Positions 1 through 9,563 of a stretch of DNA of 64,000 nucleotides are shown in pieces (position 1 is the stretch's first letter; each line of letters starts with the position of its first letter). This DNA comes from Polychytrium aggregatum (Eukaryota > Chytridiomycota > Chytridiomycetes > Polychytriales). A program made the translations under genes and the position numbers. The notes beneath the pieces are model-generated. The model had not been told where the DNA came from. It did not search any database and worked only from the letters and a program-made list of their open reading frames with translations. Location: contig NW_026516293.1 of the NCBI RefSeq assembly GCF_025602895.1, positions 62,001-126,000 of the forward strand. The letters run 5' to 3'.

Positions 1-717
1 CCGATGGTGTATGCGCTCTCGGAGGAGCTGAGCTCACAGGGCCTCTATGTCGTCGGGAGGATCATTCTCTCGTGTCTGGTCATCATGGTCTCGTCCTTGA
101 TCCCGATCATTCTCTTCAGCACAAGACTCCTCAAGGTGCTCCAGCACAAGCCAGTCGGGAACGACAACGAGAAGCAAACGCAGAGATCGTCCCCGACTGC
201 CACCAACCGGTCGTCCGTCACAAGCCAAGGCATGGCCAGAGCCTCGATCGTCGCCTATGCTTACGACTGCGGCCTGCAGGGCCTCAAGTTTGGAGGCGCC
301 TGGGTGTCGTCGACGGTCCTGGTCTTCACCAACCTGGATCTGATCGAGATGCGGGAGGCCGACATGGACGGGACCATCCAGGCCAGCTTCCGCTTCTCAT
401 CGTGCGAGTGCGAGCTCTGCGACCCCGAGAGCGACCCCGATGCAGAGAAGGTCCTGGCTCGAAGTGTCCGGGTCCGCCGCAACAAGGTGACGTATACACT
501 CGAGTTTGGGTCAAAGGACACCGCCGGCTCGTTCATGGCCAACTATGCCGACGTCAAGGCAAAGGCCGGCACTGCCGCCGTGAAGGGTGTCGGCGGAATC
601 AGCGGCCTTGGAGGAGCCGCAAAGCGAGACAAGACCGTCTTTGGGCTGCTCGAGGCAAGCGTCACCGGCACCAATGAACCCAGAGATCGCAAATCAGCGA
701 ACGACCAGTCGGAGTGA
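1..717 (+). CDS. C-terminal part of an unknown membrane protein (5' end outside window)
   Basis: The reading frame is open from the window edge to TGA at 715-717, so the visible 239 codons are the end of a longer gene; the ATG at 4 need not be the start. A hydrophobic stretch at about residues 15-38 (containing IILSCLVIMVSSLIPIILF) is a probable membrane helix. It is followed by a basic, Ser/Thr-rich linker (about residues 50-75) and then a mixed alpha/beta-looking tail with a Gly/Ala-rich segment (about 185-205). I do not recognise the family. It does not resemble the other large membrane protein in this window (9564-11591). The coding call rests on length, the clear membrane helix and a sensible composition. 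Confidence 0.55.
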   Translation, partial: PMVYALSEELSSQGLYVVGRIILSCLVIMVSSLIPIILFSTRLLKVLQHKPVGNDNEKQTQRSSPTATNRSSVTSQGMARASIVAYAYDCGLQGLKFGGAWVSSTVLVFTNLDLIEMREADMDGTIQASFRFSSCECELCDPESDPDAEKVLARSVRVRRNKVTYTLEFGSKDTAGSFMANYADVKAKAGTAAVKGVGGISGLGGAAKRDKTVFGLLEASVTGTNEPRDRKSANDQSE

Positions 718-1519
718 TCAATGGGCACCGAGCTTGATGGATCGGATGCGGGCCATCCTCAAGCACCACATGGCCGAACTGGCAGGGCACTGCAGAGACC
801 AAAGCCATAGACAGCGAAGCTGATTGGGCTTTATGCAACTAGAGTCGGGGATGAATTGGAGGCATGGAGATTGTCAAGGTAACAACAATCAACGACTTGG
901 GAACAATATACTCCGTCCTCGACAACAATCGCGGCATGGAGATGCATGACCACACTTGGATGTGCCCTGTCGTCACAGACCGGTGCCTTGGCGATGATGG
1001 CAATGGATCAGTGGGACATTCCTGGCAAGAATGGTGGCGAGCATCCCGGACAGGCGTTGTCGACGAACAGCCACCAACAGACACACTTCGGTTCAAAGAC
1101 GACCGTGTTAAACTATTAGTCATCATGTTTTATGGTGAGAAAGGGCGAACCTCTGTTGCTTCTTGATTGGTATATCGCATGTCTATAGTGGGGGAGGGCT
1201 ACTTTTGTAAAGCGACCCAGAGTTTTGGTGGGCCCAATGGGTTCATCAAAATGTTACTCGATCATAGTCGCAGTTTTCCGAACTACAGTTGCCTCTGCTT
1301 TCCACGGCAGAGGGCATTGTGCGGCCTCTGAACACCATCCCTCCATTCGCCGCATCAAAGGACCACATCGATATGAGGCTTTGACTCCATTCCGACACTA
1401 CTCGGCACCTCCTCACGCACACACACTGGAGAACGCCTGGAAGGGATATGAGAACTCTTGTCGAAACGGGAATAGTCGATTCTCAGATCCCCGCGTTGAT
1501 TTCGTCCAATAAATCAGAC
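718..1519. other. Intergenic, no gene recognised
   Basis: Only short, mutually overlapping open frames occur here, and none has a recognisable motif. The stretch separates the unknown membrane-protein gene from the right-hand flank of the IS607-type element. Confidence 0.5.
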
Positions 1520-1539
1520 GATGTGTTCATCCGAGCACA

Positions 1540-1640
1540 GGGGGCAAACTCGGAGGTGCCAGGCCACAGAGGCGGGTCTGCAAAGTGCAGACCACACCCC
1601 ACTTCTCGTCGAGCCTCAGAGGCTCTTGAGAAGAATATTG
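1540..1640 (-). ncRNA. Candidate guide-RNA (omega/fRNA) scaffold of the Fanzor2 element
   Basis: Two perfect short hairpins lie at and just beyond the nuclease stop codon. One is GAGCCT/AGGCTC at 1611-1616 with 1620-1625, overlapping the stop at 1616. The other is GTCTGCA/TGCAGAC at 1576-1582 with 1586-1592. TnpB and Fanzor guide RNAs are known to start in the 3' end of the nuclease gene and run into the element end, which is exactly this position. The existence of an RNA here is an inference; the transcript limits cannot be read from sequence. Confidence 0.35.
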
Positions 1641-2731
1641 CGTGCTCCATTCACGTCTCGATCGATGACGGTGGAGCACTGGTTGCAGTTGAATGTCTTG
1701 GCTGCCCCAAGGTCTCTCTTGATGAACCCACAGTGGGTGCAGGTCTTGCTGGTGTACTCTTCACCGACCACCCTGACAATGGTGCCATACTCCTGTGCCT
1801 TGCATTGCAGCCAGGTTGCGCTTGCTGATGTGTCTGAAACCATGGTAGTTGAGCTTCGGGATGAAGATGATGTCGTAGTTGGAACAGAGCCACTTGGCTG
1901 CCTTGCGATGGAGATCGTCGACCAGGTCTCGGATCCGCTCGTTCAGCCGGGCAATGGCCCGTCGCATCAACTTCTTCTTTCTCCGCTGCTTCTTGGTCAA
2001 CTTGGCCATCTTGGACTGGACCTTGCCAACACTTCGCTTGAGGTCGTTGATCTTGGAGTATCCACTGACATTGGGACTCCAGGCTGTGACCAGCCCAGAG
2101 GGGTCGAAGGTGGTGATGAAATCGCGCACACCAGGATCGACAGAGACAACCCTGAGATCACCCTGAGGAGCTTGGCTTCGCTCCTCTTTGGTAGTGGCTC
2201 GGCGACGACAATATACACCTTGTTGGTGCGTGTCTTGATCAGGCGGGTGTCATGGGCCAGGGGGAGAGTGAGTTGCTTGCCTCGCTCGACTCGGTCCTCG
2301 GCATTGAGCTTGAAGGGATTGAGTCTGTTCCAGAAGCTGTCACCCTTGACGATCTTGCCCCAGTGCTTCTTGAGCAGGACACAGGACTCTTGGCTGACCC
2401 GTTTCTTGCTCGAGAAGTGCATGTCGAATGAGCTGGGGTTGTTGCCTTGGGCTTGCTGGGACAAGTATCGCTGCTGGTTCGAGAACCAGTTCTTGACAAA
2501 GTCTCGGACCGAATCGTCGATGAAATCGGCAGCGACACCCGTCTGGCGGATCCAGTGGTCCTTGTCGTAGCAAGACAGGACACCGACTCGCTGTCTCAGG
2601 TGTTCCAGGAGGACTGTCTTCTTCTTCTTGGGTGGATGGGGCTTGGGTGGCTCCGGAATCAGGATCTCGCCGAGGTGATTCTTCCACTGCTTGTCGGGGT
2701 ACTGCTTCTGGAGAGCCTTGCGGGCAGCCAT
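1616..2731 (-). pseudogene. Fanzor2 / TnpB-like RNA-guided nuclease, frameshifted
   Basis: Three consecutive minus-strand frames join into one TnpB-like protein. The N-terminal part (2731 to about 2165) is lysine-rich, beginning MAARKALQKQYPDKQW. The frame then shifts near 2165 into RuvC-I (VVSVDPGVRDF, catalytic Asp) and a basic helical region (KLTKKQRRKKKLMRRAIARL). It shifts again near 1800-1825 into the C-terminal part with the zinc ribbon (CTHCG...CNQC) and RuvC-III (DRDVNGARNIL). The usual RuvC-II glutamate position reads IIFIPKLN with Pro instead. The alternative Glu before YTSKTC (GEEYTSKTC) is present, which is the rearranged active site typical of Fanzors. Two or more frameshifts make it a pseudogene, unless one of them hides a small intron. 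Confidence 0.8.
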
Positions 2732-3012
2732 GTATGGCTCTCGCTCTCGTTTCCAGACTTGGAGTCAGTGTGATGGTCTGCTCGCTGGTGGGATGAACTG
2801 ACTCTGGCGTAACAAACTATGGACCTGGTTGTGATGGGCTGGGTGAGGCAGAAGACTCGCTCAATGTCCCGCACATTGTAGAGTCTGTGTCCATTCTCGT
2901 TGGGGCGGATGTATCGCACTTTCCCAGCATCGACCCACTTGGACAGGGTGGATGGGACGAGGCCGAACTGCTTGGTGAGTTTGTGGATGGATATATATTT
3001 TTCATCGCTCAT
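2659..3012 (-). pseudogene. IS607-type serine recombinase TnpA, truncated
   Basis: The fragment starts MSDEKYISIHKLTKQFGLV and carries a MerR/Xis-like DNA-binding domain (YISIHKL, TLSKWVDAGKVRYIRPNENG). It enters the catalytic domain at IVCYARVSSSHQ, which contains the nucleophilic serine motif YARVSS. After HQ the family pattern is lost and the frame runs into the upstream end of the nuclease gene. About 100 residues of the usual recombinase core and its catalytic arginines are therefore missing. It cannot be an active transposase. Confidence 0.8.
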
Positions 3013-3070
3013 GGCAGACAGGGTTGTTGTCGATGCTGGCCCGCTCTTACCCTTGCCCAAGAATCAATAT

Positions 3071-3159
3071 CAGCCTGAATCGATGCACATTATGAACGGG
3101 TACTGGCCTGGACGACGAGGATACTCTGCCCCAATTCAGGCTGGGCTCATCCTCGTCGT
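3071..3159. repeat. Two interleaved perfect inverted repeats upstream of tnpA
   Basis: Stem A pairs CAGCCTGAAT (3071-3080) with ATTCAGGCTG (3134-3143). Stem B pairs ACGACGAGGAT (3112-3122) with ATCCTCGTCGT (3149-3159). The order A-B-A'-B' is interleaved, which is the topology of an H-type pseudoknot. It lies about 60 bases upstream of the recombinase start on the minus strand, so it would be in the 5' leader of the element transcript. It could equally be a recombinase binding site at the left element end. Confidence 0.6.
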
Positions 3160-3433
3160 TTCGTAGTTAGCGGTCAAAATCTATCAGTTTTAAAGTGTTC
3201 GTTGTTGTTTTTGAGCCAATGAGTGGTGCTTGATCATTTGGCAAAACGATCGGATCGACCGATAGCGACGAGCGTCATAGTTTGTTTGAAATACACATAA
3301 ATGGTGAATGGTATGAGAACAGTGTGGATCGAGTCATATCAGATACATGAAAAGTGAAAGCCATAGGATTGCAGGATGGTCTGCGAACCATCTCGAATGT
3401 GAGGATGCGGTGTCATAGCCAACGGTCGGTGGG
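3160..3433. other. Spacer between the IS607-type element and FTR1
   Basis: AT-richer than its surroundings, with no open frame of note. It probably contains the 3' UTR of the iron permease gene that ends at 3434. Confidence 0.4.
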
Positions 3434-4862
3434 CTAATCTTGACGCTCAACGACGTGCTGTGGAGTAACAACGGACTCGCTTTGGTTTGGATCAAGGCTC
3501 TCGACCAGCTGAGACTCTGAGTTGGCGCTCTGGCTTTGGCGCTTTCGATATAGCTTCATGATGGAAAAGCTAACTATGGTCACCAGCCAGTAGACGCAGT
3601 ACCCAACAACAGAGCCGATGGTGGCAACGTTGTTCCAGCCCAAGAGCGCGTTGAAGATTTGCCAGCCGATGTTGTCGGATGTCTTGAGCATCGGATTGCA
3701 GCAATTGAGATACCACAGCGTGGATCGCACATCGACAAGAGGGGTGCCAACGGCACTGTCGGGATCGGCCAAACCGAGGTTGCGGGAGAACATCTGGGCC
3801 TCGAGGAGGTAGACGCCCTTTGAGAAGAGACCCGAGCCCATCAGCAGCATCACAGCGGTGCTGCAGATGAAGAACCACTTGAGCTGGATCTTTCGGCCAC
3901 CCCTAAAGTGGCATCGAGAGGAAGACGAGTGAACCAACGGCGATTAGTTCATGTCGAGCACAAGCCAGCGCATCTCGGCCGATACTCGTGCGCTGCCAGA
4001 CTGCCCTGTGCCCCGGCGGAGGTACTAGTTGCGACTGTGGCTGCTGCAGCTGGGTCGAAGTACGACACTCACTTGTACATGATGTATCCGATCAGACAGC
4101 CCAAAAGGATGCCGCAGATGGTGGCCAGTGGAATAGCCCTGACGTCGTCCGTAAGCGAAACCTATCCGTGGCAATACAGTCGCTGATCAGTTCCTCATCC
4201 TGGCTTATGTGGCCGCGGATATCGAGGGAGACGACACAATCGATGAGACTTACTCCGCCGACGATGAGAACACCCTCGACACCTTCACGCACGACCGAGA
4301 CAAAGGGCAGGAGCATCAGGGCGTATTTGCCCTTGCCCCGCACGGTCGGGCGCTTCTCGTTGGTGTTCAGGGACTTTTCGAGCTTGTCTTTCCAGTGGTC
4401 GCGCTTGGACTCGGAGGCCAGCATTGTCAAGCTCATGCCGCCGATCAGGAACGAGGCGATCAGCGAGAAGCTGCCTTCCCAAGCCAGCTCGTTCTGGGAC
4501 CAGGCATTGGCGCTGTTGGCAGCCAGATAGAAGATGGCAATGAAGACGGCGCCGATGATCAAGCTGACAAGCAGACCCAAGGCCGTTCCGATCCACACCT
4601 GAAGAGGAAACATGCCACGCCAATCGGACGGGATATCAGCGAAGCGCAACTCGATCCAAGACACGAGCCCAGGGCCAGGCGTACTCATTTGCAGGCAATG
4701 CACAGAGTGCGCCGACGGGCTTACTTGTTTGCGGAGGTGTTTGGAGATGATGGGATCCGGGAACGCTTGGGCGATGAACGTCAGGAGGACCGAGACGATG
4801 ATGGCGGCCTCAAAGGTCTCGCGGAAGATGACAAAGAAGATGGGGATTGAAAAGTATCCCAT
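3434..4862 (-). CDS. FTR1: High-affinity iron permease FTR1
   Basis: Plasma-membrane iron permease that imports Fe(III) made by its partner ferroxidase. Four exons (4725-4862, 4254-4598, 4073-4161, 3434-3902) with GT-AG introns in matching phases give 346 aa. The family iron-binding motifs are present: FRETFEA in the first helix (residues 13-19) and REGVEG (150-155), equivalents of the two REGLE-type motifs. About seven hydrophobic helices are visible, followed by a hydrophilic tail after residue 300. The length is normal for fungal FTR1. It is divergently transcribed from the multicopper ferroxidase gene starting at 5966, so the two probably share iron-dependent control. It looks intact. Confidence 0.93.
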
Positions 4863-5965
4863 GGTGCATCAACTGTGATTCGAGGGGAGGTAGCTTTGGA
4901 CGGAGAGATACGGAAAGCTGTTCAGCGCAAGAGCAGGATACACTTGGACGAGAACAGGGGAGCGAAGAGTATGAGGAGCGATCCAGGCACGGCCCCAAAG
5001 CAAGTGGGAAGCAGAGGGTGCAGAACGCAGAGGAAGGCGATTCGAGTTCGTCGATGCGAGCTTGCAGCCAACTCTGCGCGGATGGTGAAGATGCAGGACC
5101 GAGCGGGTGATGGGTGAGGTTTTATGCAGAGCTCGGTGCGGGTGGGCGACCGGACAGGTGCGGACGCCTCGACCGGCCGGCTTTGGTGGCCATGGCAAGG
5201 GCCAAATGGCAACCAAGACAAACGACAGCAAAGCCACGCCCGGGGCCAGAGAAAAAAAGTGACTCGGATGGGGTCCTCGCTGGCGATCTCATGGAGGCCC
5301 TGGCCAATGGGGGCGCAGCGGACCAAATCAGCCAACGACACCCGGCGGCCAGGCGGCCGTCGCGGCAAGGACGGGCCCAGGCAGGCATACAACTCTGATC
5401 GTTGTGCCGCGACCCCATGGCGAGCCAGGCTGCGGGCTCACACGAGCGGCGCTTGTGGGTCGCGGTGCGGATGGTGATGCGCCCCGTGCCCAAGCGCAAA
5501 ATGGCCGCGGGCGGGTCGCCCCGCCAATCGGCACCACCGGGGCGTGCCGACCAATCGCACCAGGCGGGCGTGTGTGCGGCCGCCTTCCTGTTTAGGCAGC
5601 CTGTGGCGCACTGGCTGGCCACAGCGTTGTTTGAACCGACCCCGCAGTCTGTGTTGACTGGCACAGTGCGTTGCTTCTGTGGCGTGTCCGCCTCCCGCTG
5701 ATTGGCCGCAGTGCTCTGGGTCCGGCGCGCTTTGTCGGTCTCTGCTTCTTCGGCCCGGTTGGTCTGCCGGCCGATCAGCGCATGCGGATATAATCCCATA
5801 GCTCGCCCTCGCCATCCCTACAACACATCTCATCCCGCCGCCTGGGCTCCCTGCTTTGCCCCCGCCTTCCCAGCCAGACTGCCATATTCGCACGTCGGCA
5901 ACGCTGATCTCTGACACCTGCTCCACAGCCCATCCCGAACACTCGATCCCAAACACTCGATCCCA
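4863..5965. promoter_or_regulatory. Shared bidirectional promoter region of FTR1 and FET3
   Basis: A GC-rich 1.1-kb gap lies between the start codons of the divergent permease and ferroxidase genes. A TATA-like GATATAAT sits near 5787-5795, about 170 bases before the FET3 start. No other open frame here has recognisable features. Fungal iron-uptake pairs are typically repressed by GATA-type factors (Sre/Fep1); I did not find a convincing cluster of GATA sites by eye. Confidence 0.5.
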
Positions 5966-8608
5966 ATGGCCAAAGCCAGCACCCTGGGCGTGTGGCTGTT
6001 GCTCGCCACTTTGGCCTTCGTCGCCAGAGCCGCAAACGTTACCGTGAACTGGGATATCACCTATGTCTACAACGTCAACCCCGACGGCCTCGCCGCACGC
6101 TGGGTGATCGGCGTCAACGGATCGTGGCCGTGAGTACCCGCCGCTGCATTCGCTGGATGTAGTGTCTGCAATCGCTCCCAACCAGTGCTGCACTACTGGC
6201 TTCCTCGCCATGCTGGTTCTCATATTCCCGGATGACTCTTCATCGACTCCAGCATCCCCGCCATCAATGTCACCGAGGGCGATCTGCTCATTCTTAGTGT
6301 CGTAAGTGTGCATCCGCCCACCCACGCATCTGCTCCATCCATCCATCTGGCTCGGCCGCATCTAACTCGGCCACCACTCGCTTGCAGAAAAACTCCCTCA
6401 ACGTATCGACGTCCCTCCACACCCACGGCATGTTCCAGAACGGAACAGGATATTATGACGGCGTGCCCGGTGTGGTGCAGTGGTAGGTATATCTGGAATC
6501 GCTGCATCGCTGCATCACTGCCGCAATGCATGTGCTGCTATCCAACAGTATCTAGGCACCATCCCGCTCCAAGTGCACCCCATGCACACTCCGTCCGACT
6601 TACAATCATATCATTCGGTGCCATCGTCGCATGCTGAAACAATGTCCTGCACGCACCTCTCAGCCCCATTCAGCCTGGCCAGTCCTTCACCTATCGCATC
6701 CCCATGCAGCAGCACGGCACCTACTGGATCCATGCCCACTACAAGGGCCAGTACGGCGATGGCCTGCGCACTGCACTCATCATCAAACCCAAGGCCGCCG
6801 AGGTATACAAATATGACCAGGAGTACACTGTTGTCCTCTCCGACTGGTACCACACTCCCCATGACGACCTCATGGTGTGGTTCATGAGCCCTTACAATCC
6901 CACCGGATCCGAGCCCATTCCAGGTAATGTGCCCCGCCTTGAACATGCTGCTACAACTTCTTCCACACACATCGCAGAGCTACTCACCCCCAGCCTGCAT
7001 CCAACCCGCTCGCCGGACGCTCCTACTGACTCGTTCCTGTGATTCTCCTTGATCCAGACTCGACTTTGATCAACGACAACTCGGACAACAGCACCTTCGC
7101 CATCACCGCCGGCAAGACTTATCGCTTCCGTCTGATCAACGTGTCGCTCATGCCATCGATGTTCATTTCCATCGACGGTCACAACATGACCATCATCGAG
7201 GTCGATGGTGTATGTATTTAGTCAGATAGCAGTCCCGCTCTCATTCATCAGACCATTGACGCCTTCCTTCCACCACAATAGATTGATGTTCAGCCGTACA
7301 CCGTGCAATCGTTCGCCATCACAACTGCCCAGCGATACTCGATCCTCGTCACGGCCCTCAACACCACCACCCAGAACTTCCAGTTCCACGCTGACACTGA
7401 CCCCAGCATGCTGGACTTTCCCGACAAGTGCACCAAGCCCAATGCGACTGCCACGTTGATCTACAACGCCACAGCTCCGACGGCCGTCATGGATCGTGTG
7501 CCCTGGAACATGACCTTCAACGACATGGAGCTGGTCCCGGTCGTCCCAGTCGCCGCGGTTGACCCTGACACATCCTTTGAGCTGAATGTTATTCTCAATG
7601 TTTTCGACGATGCCTCCAACCACGCCACTTTCAACAATATTGTCTACGCTGCTCCTCCCGTCACTCCGGCTCTCTGGACTGCGCTGACCATGGGCCCGCA
7701 GGCCACCGATCCGACTGTCTACGGTCAGAACAGCCATCCTCTGGTTCTGCAGCATAACCAGATGGTGCAGGTCGTGATCAATAACCTCGATGTCAAGGGC
7801 CATCCCTGTGAGTTTGCGACCACTCGACTGTTGATGCTGTGGTGCACTTCGGCGGCTGTTGCGAACCCCTTTTGGCAGTGTCCCGGACGATTTGCGATGC
7901 ATGAAGAGGGTCCATGGAATGTATGCTGGCTCGATCGGCTCACCAGGCTGCTCTTCTCTCAGTCCATCTCCACGGCCACGTCTTCCAGGTAGTCTTCCGC
8001 TCCACCGAGGCGGGGCAGTACTACAACTCCAGCATCGTCATCCCTCCTCAGCCCAACCCTGTCCGGCGCGACACAGTCATTGTTCCTGGCACCGGCAGCG
8101 CCGTCTTGCGGTTCCGCGCCGACAATCCTGGCATCTGGTTGATCCACTGCCACATTGAATGGCACTGTGAGTATTGCTTGAGAGTCGGGTGTGAGCACTC
8201 CCACCCCCCTGGCGCACAAATCATTGTTGCACTGCATCGAAGCGATGTCTTGTGTTTTGGACATTGGCAGCGCTGTGAAGTGAACCTTGGCCACTTGTCC
8301 TGATATTTGATACCCTTTCATGCTCAACAGTCGAGGCAGGCTTGGCCGCCACTTTCATCGAAGCCCCGCTCGAGATTCAGTCCCGCATCGCCGTTCCCCA
8401 GGAGCTCAGCAACTTTTGCACAAACAACGGCTTCAAGACCTCGGGCAACGCCATGGGCAACAACGGCACGGACCTGACCGGCTACCAGCTCACGGCGCAA
8501 CCCCTGAGCGGCAACTTTGAAACCAAGGGCATCATCTCGCTGGTCGTGACCATCGTCGTTGCCTTGCTCGGACTCGGCACCGTCGTGTGGTTCGGCCACC
8601 ATCAGTAG
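5966..8608 (+). CDS. FET3: Multicopper ferroxidase FET3
   Basis: Cell-surface multicopper oxidase that oxidises Fe(II) for uptake by FTR1. Eight exons (5966-6129, 6253-6301, 6388-6482, 6664-6923, 7058-7209, 7282-7807, 7963-8166, 8331-8608) splice in phase to 575 aa. A signal peptide is followed by three cupredoxin domains. Copper ligands are visible: HTHG (82-85), HAH (126-128), HPFHLHGH (414-421) and HCHIEWHF (477-484, with the type-1 Cys 478). A C-terminal membrane helix ([20 protein letters not shown]) anchors the protein, as in yeast Fet3. The membrane anchor and the divergent FTR1 neighbour support a ferroxidase rather than a laccase. Many N-glycosylation sites are present. Confidence 0.93.
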
Positions 8609-8985
8609 GCAAGATGGCTCACCAGCGAAAGGTCAACGATCTTTCGTTTATTCCCTCCAAAACACGACCATGACTCATCCGTTCGAAACATGTCACGACT
8701 ATGATATCTTTCGCAGTTGCGCAAGACCGACTTGCCTCCCCCTATCCTTCACTTGTATATCTATGTACCCCTCTCACCCAATGGAGCATCATTGGTTCAT
8801 GTTATTCGTCTTCAAAAAATGAACGTCATAATATCGAGCTTTCGAAGGGATGGCATTTGTGTGAAACGAAAAGCGCTGGTGTGTCTTGTCAGATTCAGTC
8901 CGGCTCGGGCCGGACTGGGCCGGACTGGGCCAGACTCACCGGTCGATGTGCGATGCAGGCAAGGGCGGACAGATTTGCACCATGC

Positions 8986-9080
8986 CGATGCCCAGATGAT
9001 GCCCAGATGATGCCCTGATGATGCCTTGATGATGCCCTGATGATGCCCTGATGATGCCTTGATATGCCCCGATGATGCCC
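8986..9080. repeat. TGATGATGCC tandem repeat
   Basis: About nine imperfect copies of a 10-12-base unit (TGATGATGCCC/TTGATGATGCC), intergenic. Confidence 0.8.
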
Positions 9081-9301
9081 TGCCGACGACATTGCGGCGA
9101 GACGGGACAACCTGCGCTCGATTCTGCAGACGACAGTGATGGCGATGGCGATGAGAATTATAGTTGCGATCCATGATCCATCTCGTTGGTCTCGATCACA
9201 TTGAGCATCTCGCTACCGGCACCCTCGATCGCTTTCCTCAATGTTCACATCTCTTGGTCCATTCAGTTTATTCGGGTTGAATTGGTTCTATTCCACTGAA
9301 T

Positions 9302-9384
9302 GCCATCCCCTGCCATTCAGCGACGTGCTCTGCCACTCAGCGAGATGCTCTGCCATTCAGCGAGATGCTCTGCCATTCAGCGAC
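9302..9384. repeat. 20-base minisatellite
   Basis: Four near-identical copies of a 20-base unit built on CTGCCATTCAGCGAGATG. Confidence 0.8.
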
Positions 9385-9563
9385 AGTTGATAACATCCCA
9401 TACAACTCTTTGTGACTCTCTTCCATCTGCTGCCACTCAATACCACCCTCTGTGGGTTGTTGCCTCGTCTTGCAACCTCGTTTTGGCTCCCAGTCTTTGC
9501 CACCCCGCCTCGCTCTGTACCAAGGCTGTCGTACCCAATCCCATACCGCCGTCGTGGCGCTGG

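Larger units (their letters stand above)
1520..3160 (-). mobile_element. Degenerate IS607-type element with Fanzor2 (TnpB-like) gene
   Basis: Read on the minus strand, the order is a MerR-like helix-turn-helix plus the first strand of a serine recombinase (TnpA), then a TnpB-like RuvC nuclease, then paired hairpins. This is the canonical IS607 order (tnpA-tnpB-guide RNA) and matches eukaryotic Fanzor2 elements, which are known to travel with IS607-type TnpA. The copy is broken. Most of the recombinase catalytic domain is missing between tnpA and tnpB, and the nuclease needs at least two frameshifts. Ends were not mapped: IS607 elements lack terminal inverted repeats, so the limits given are the outermost recognisable element-like features. 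Confidence 0.75.
8609..9563. other. Convergent intergenic region with two minisatellites
   Basis: Lies between the 3' ends of FET3 and the unknown membrane-protein gene. It carries the two tandem-repeat tracts listed separately. The open frames across it are repeat-derived. Confidence 0.6.

Noticed and set aside
8986-9080. Regular direct repeats that could suggest a CRISPR-like array
   Set aside because: Contiguous degenerate tandem repeats without unique spacers, in a eukaryotic genome.
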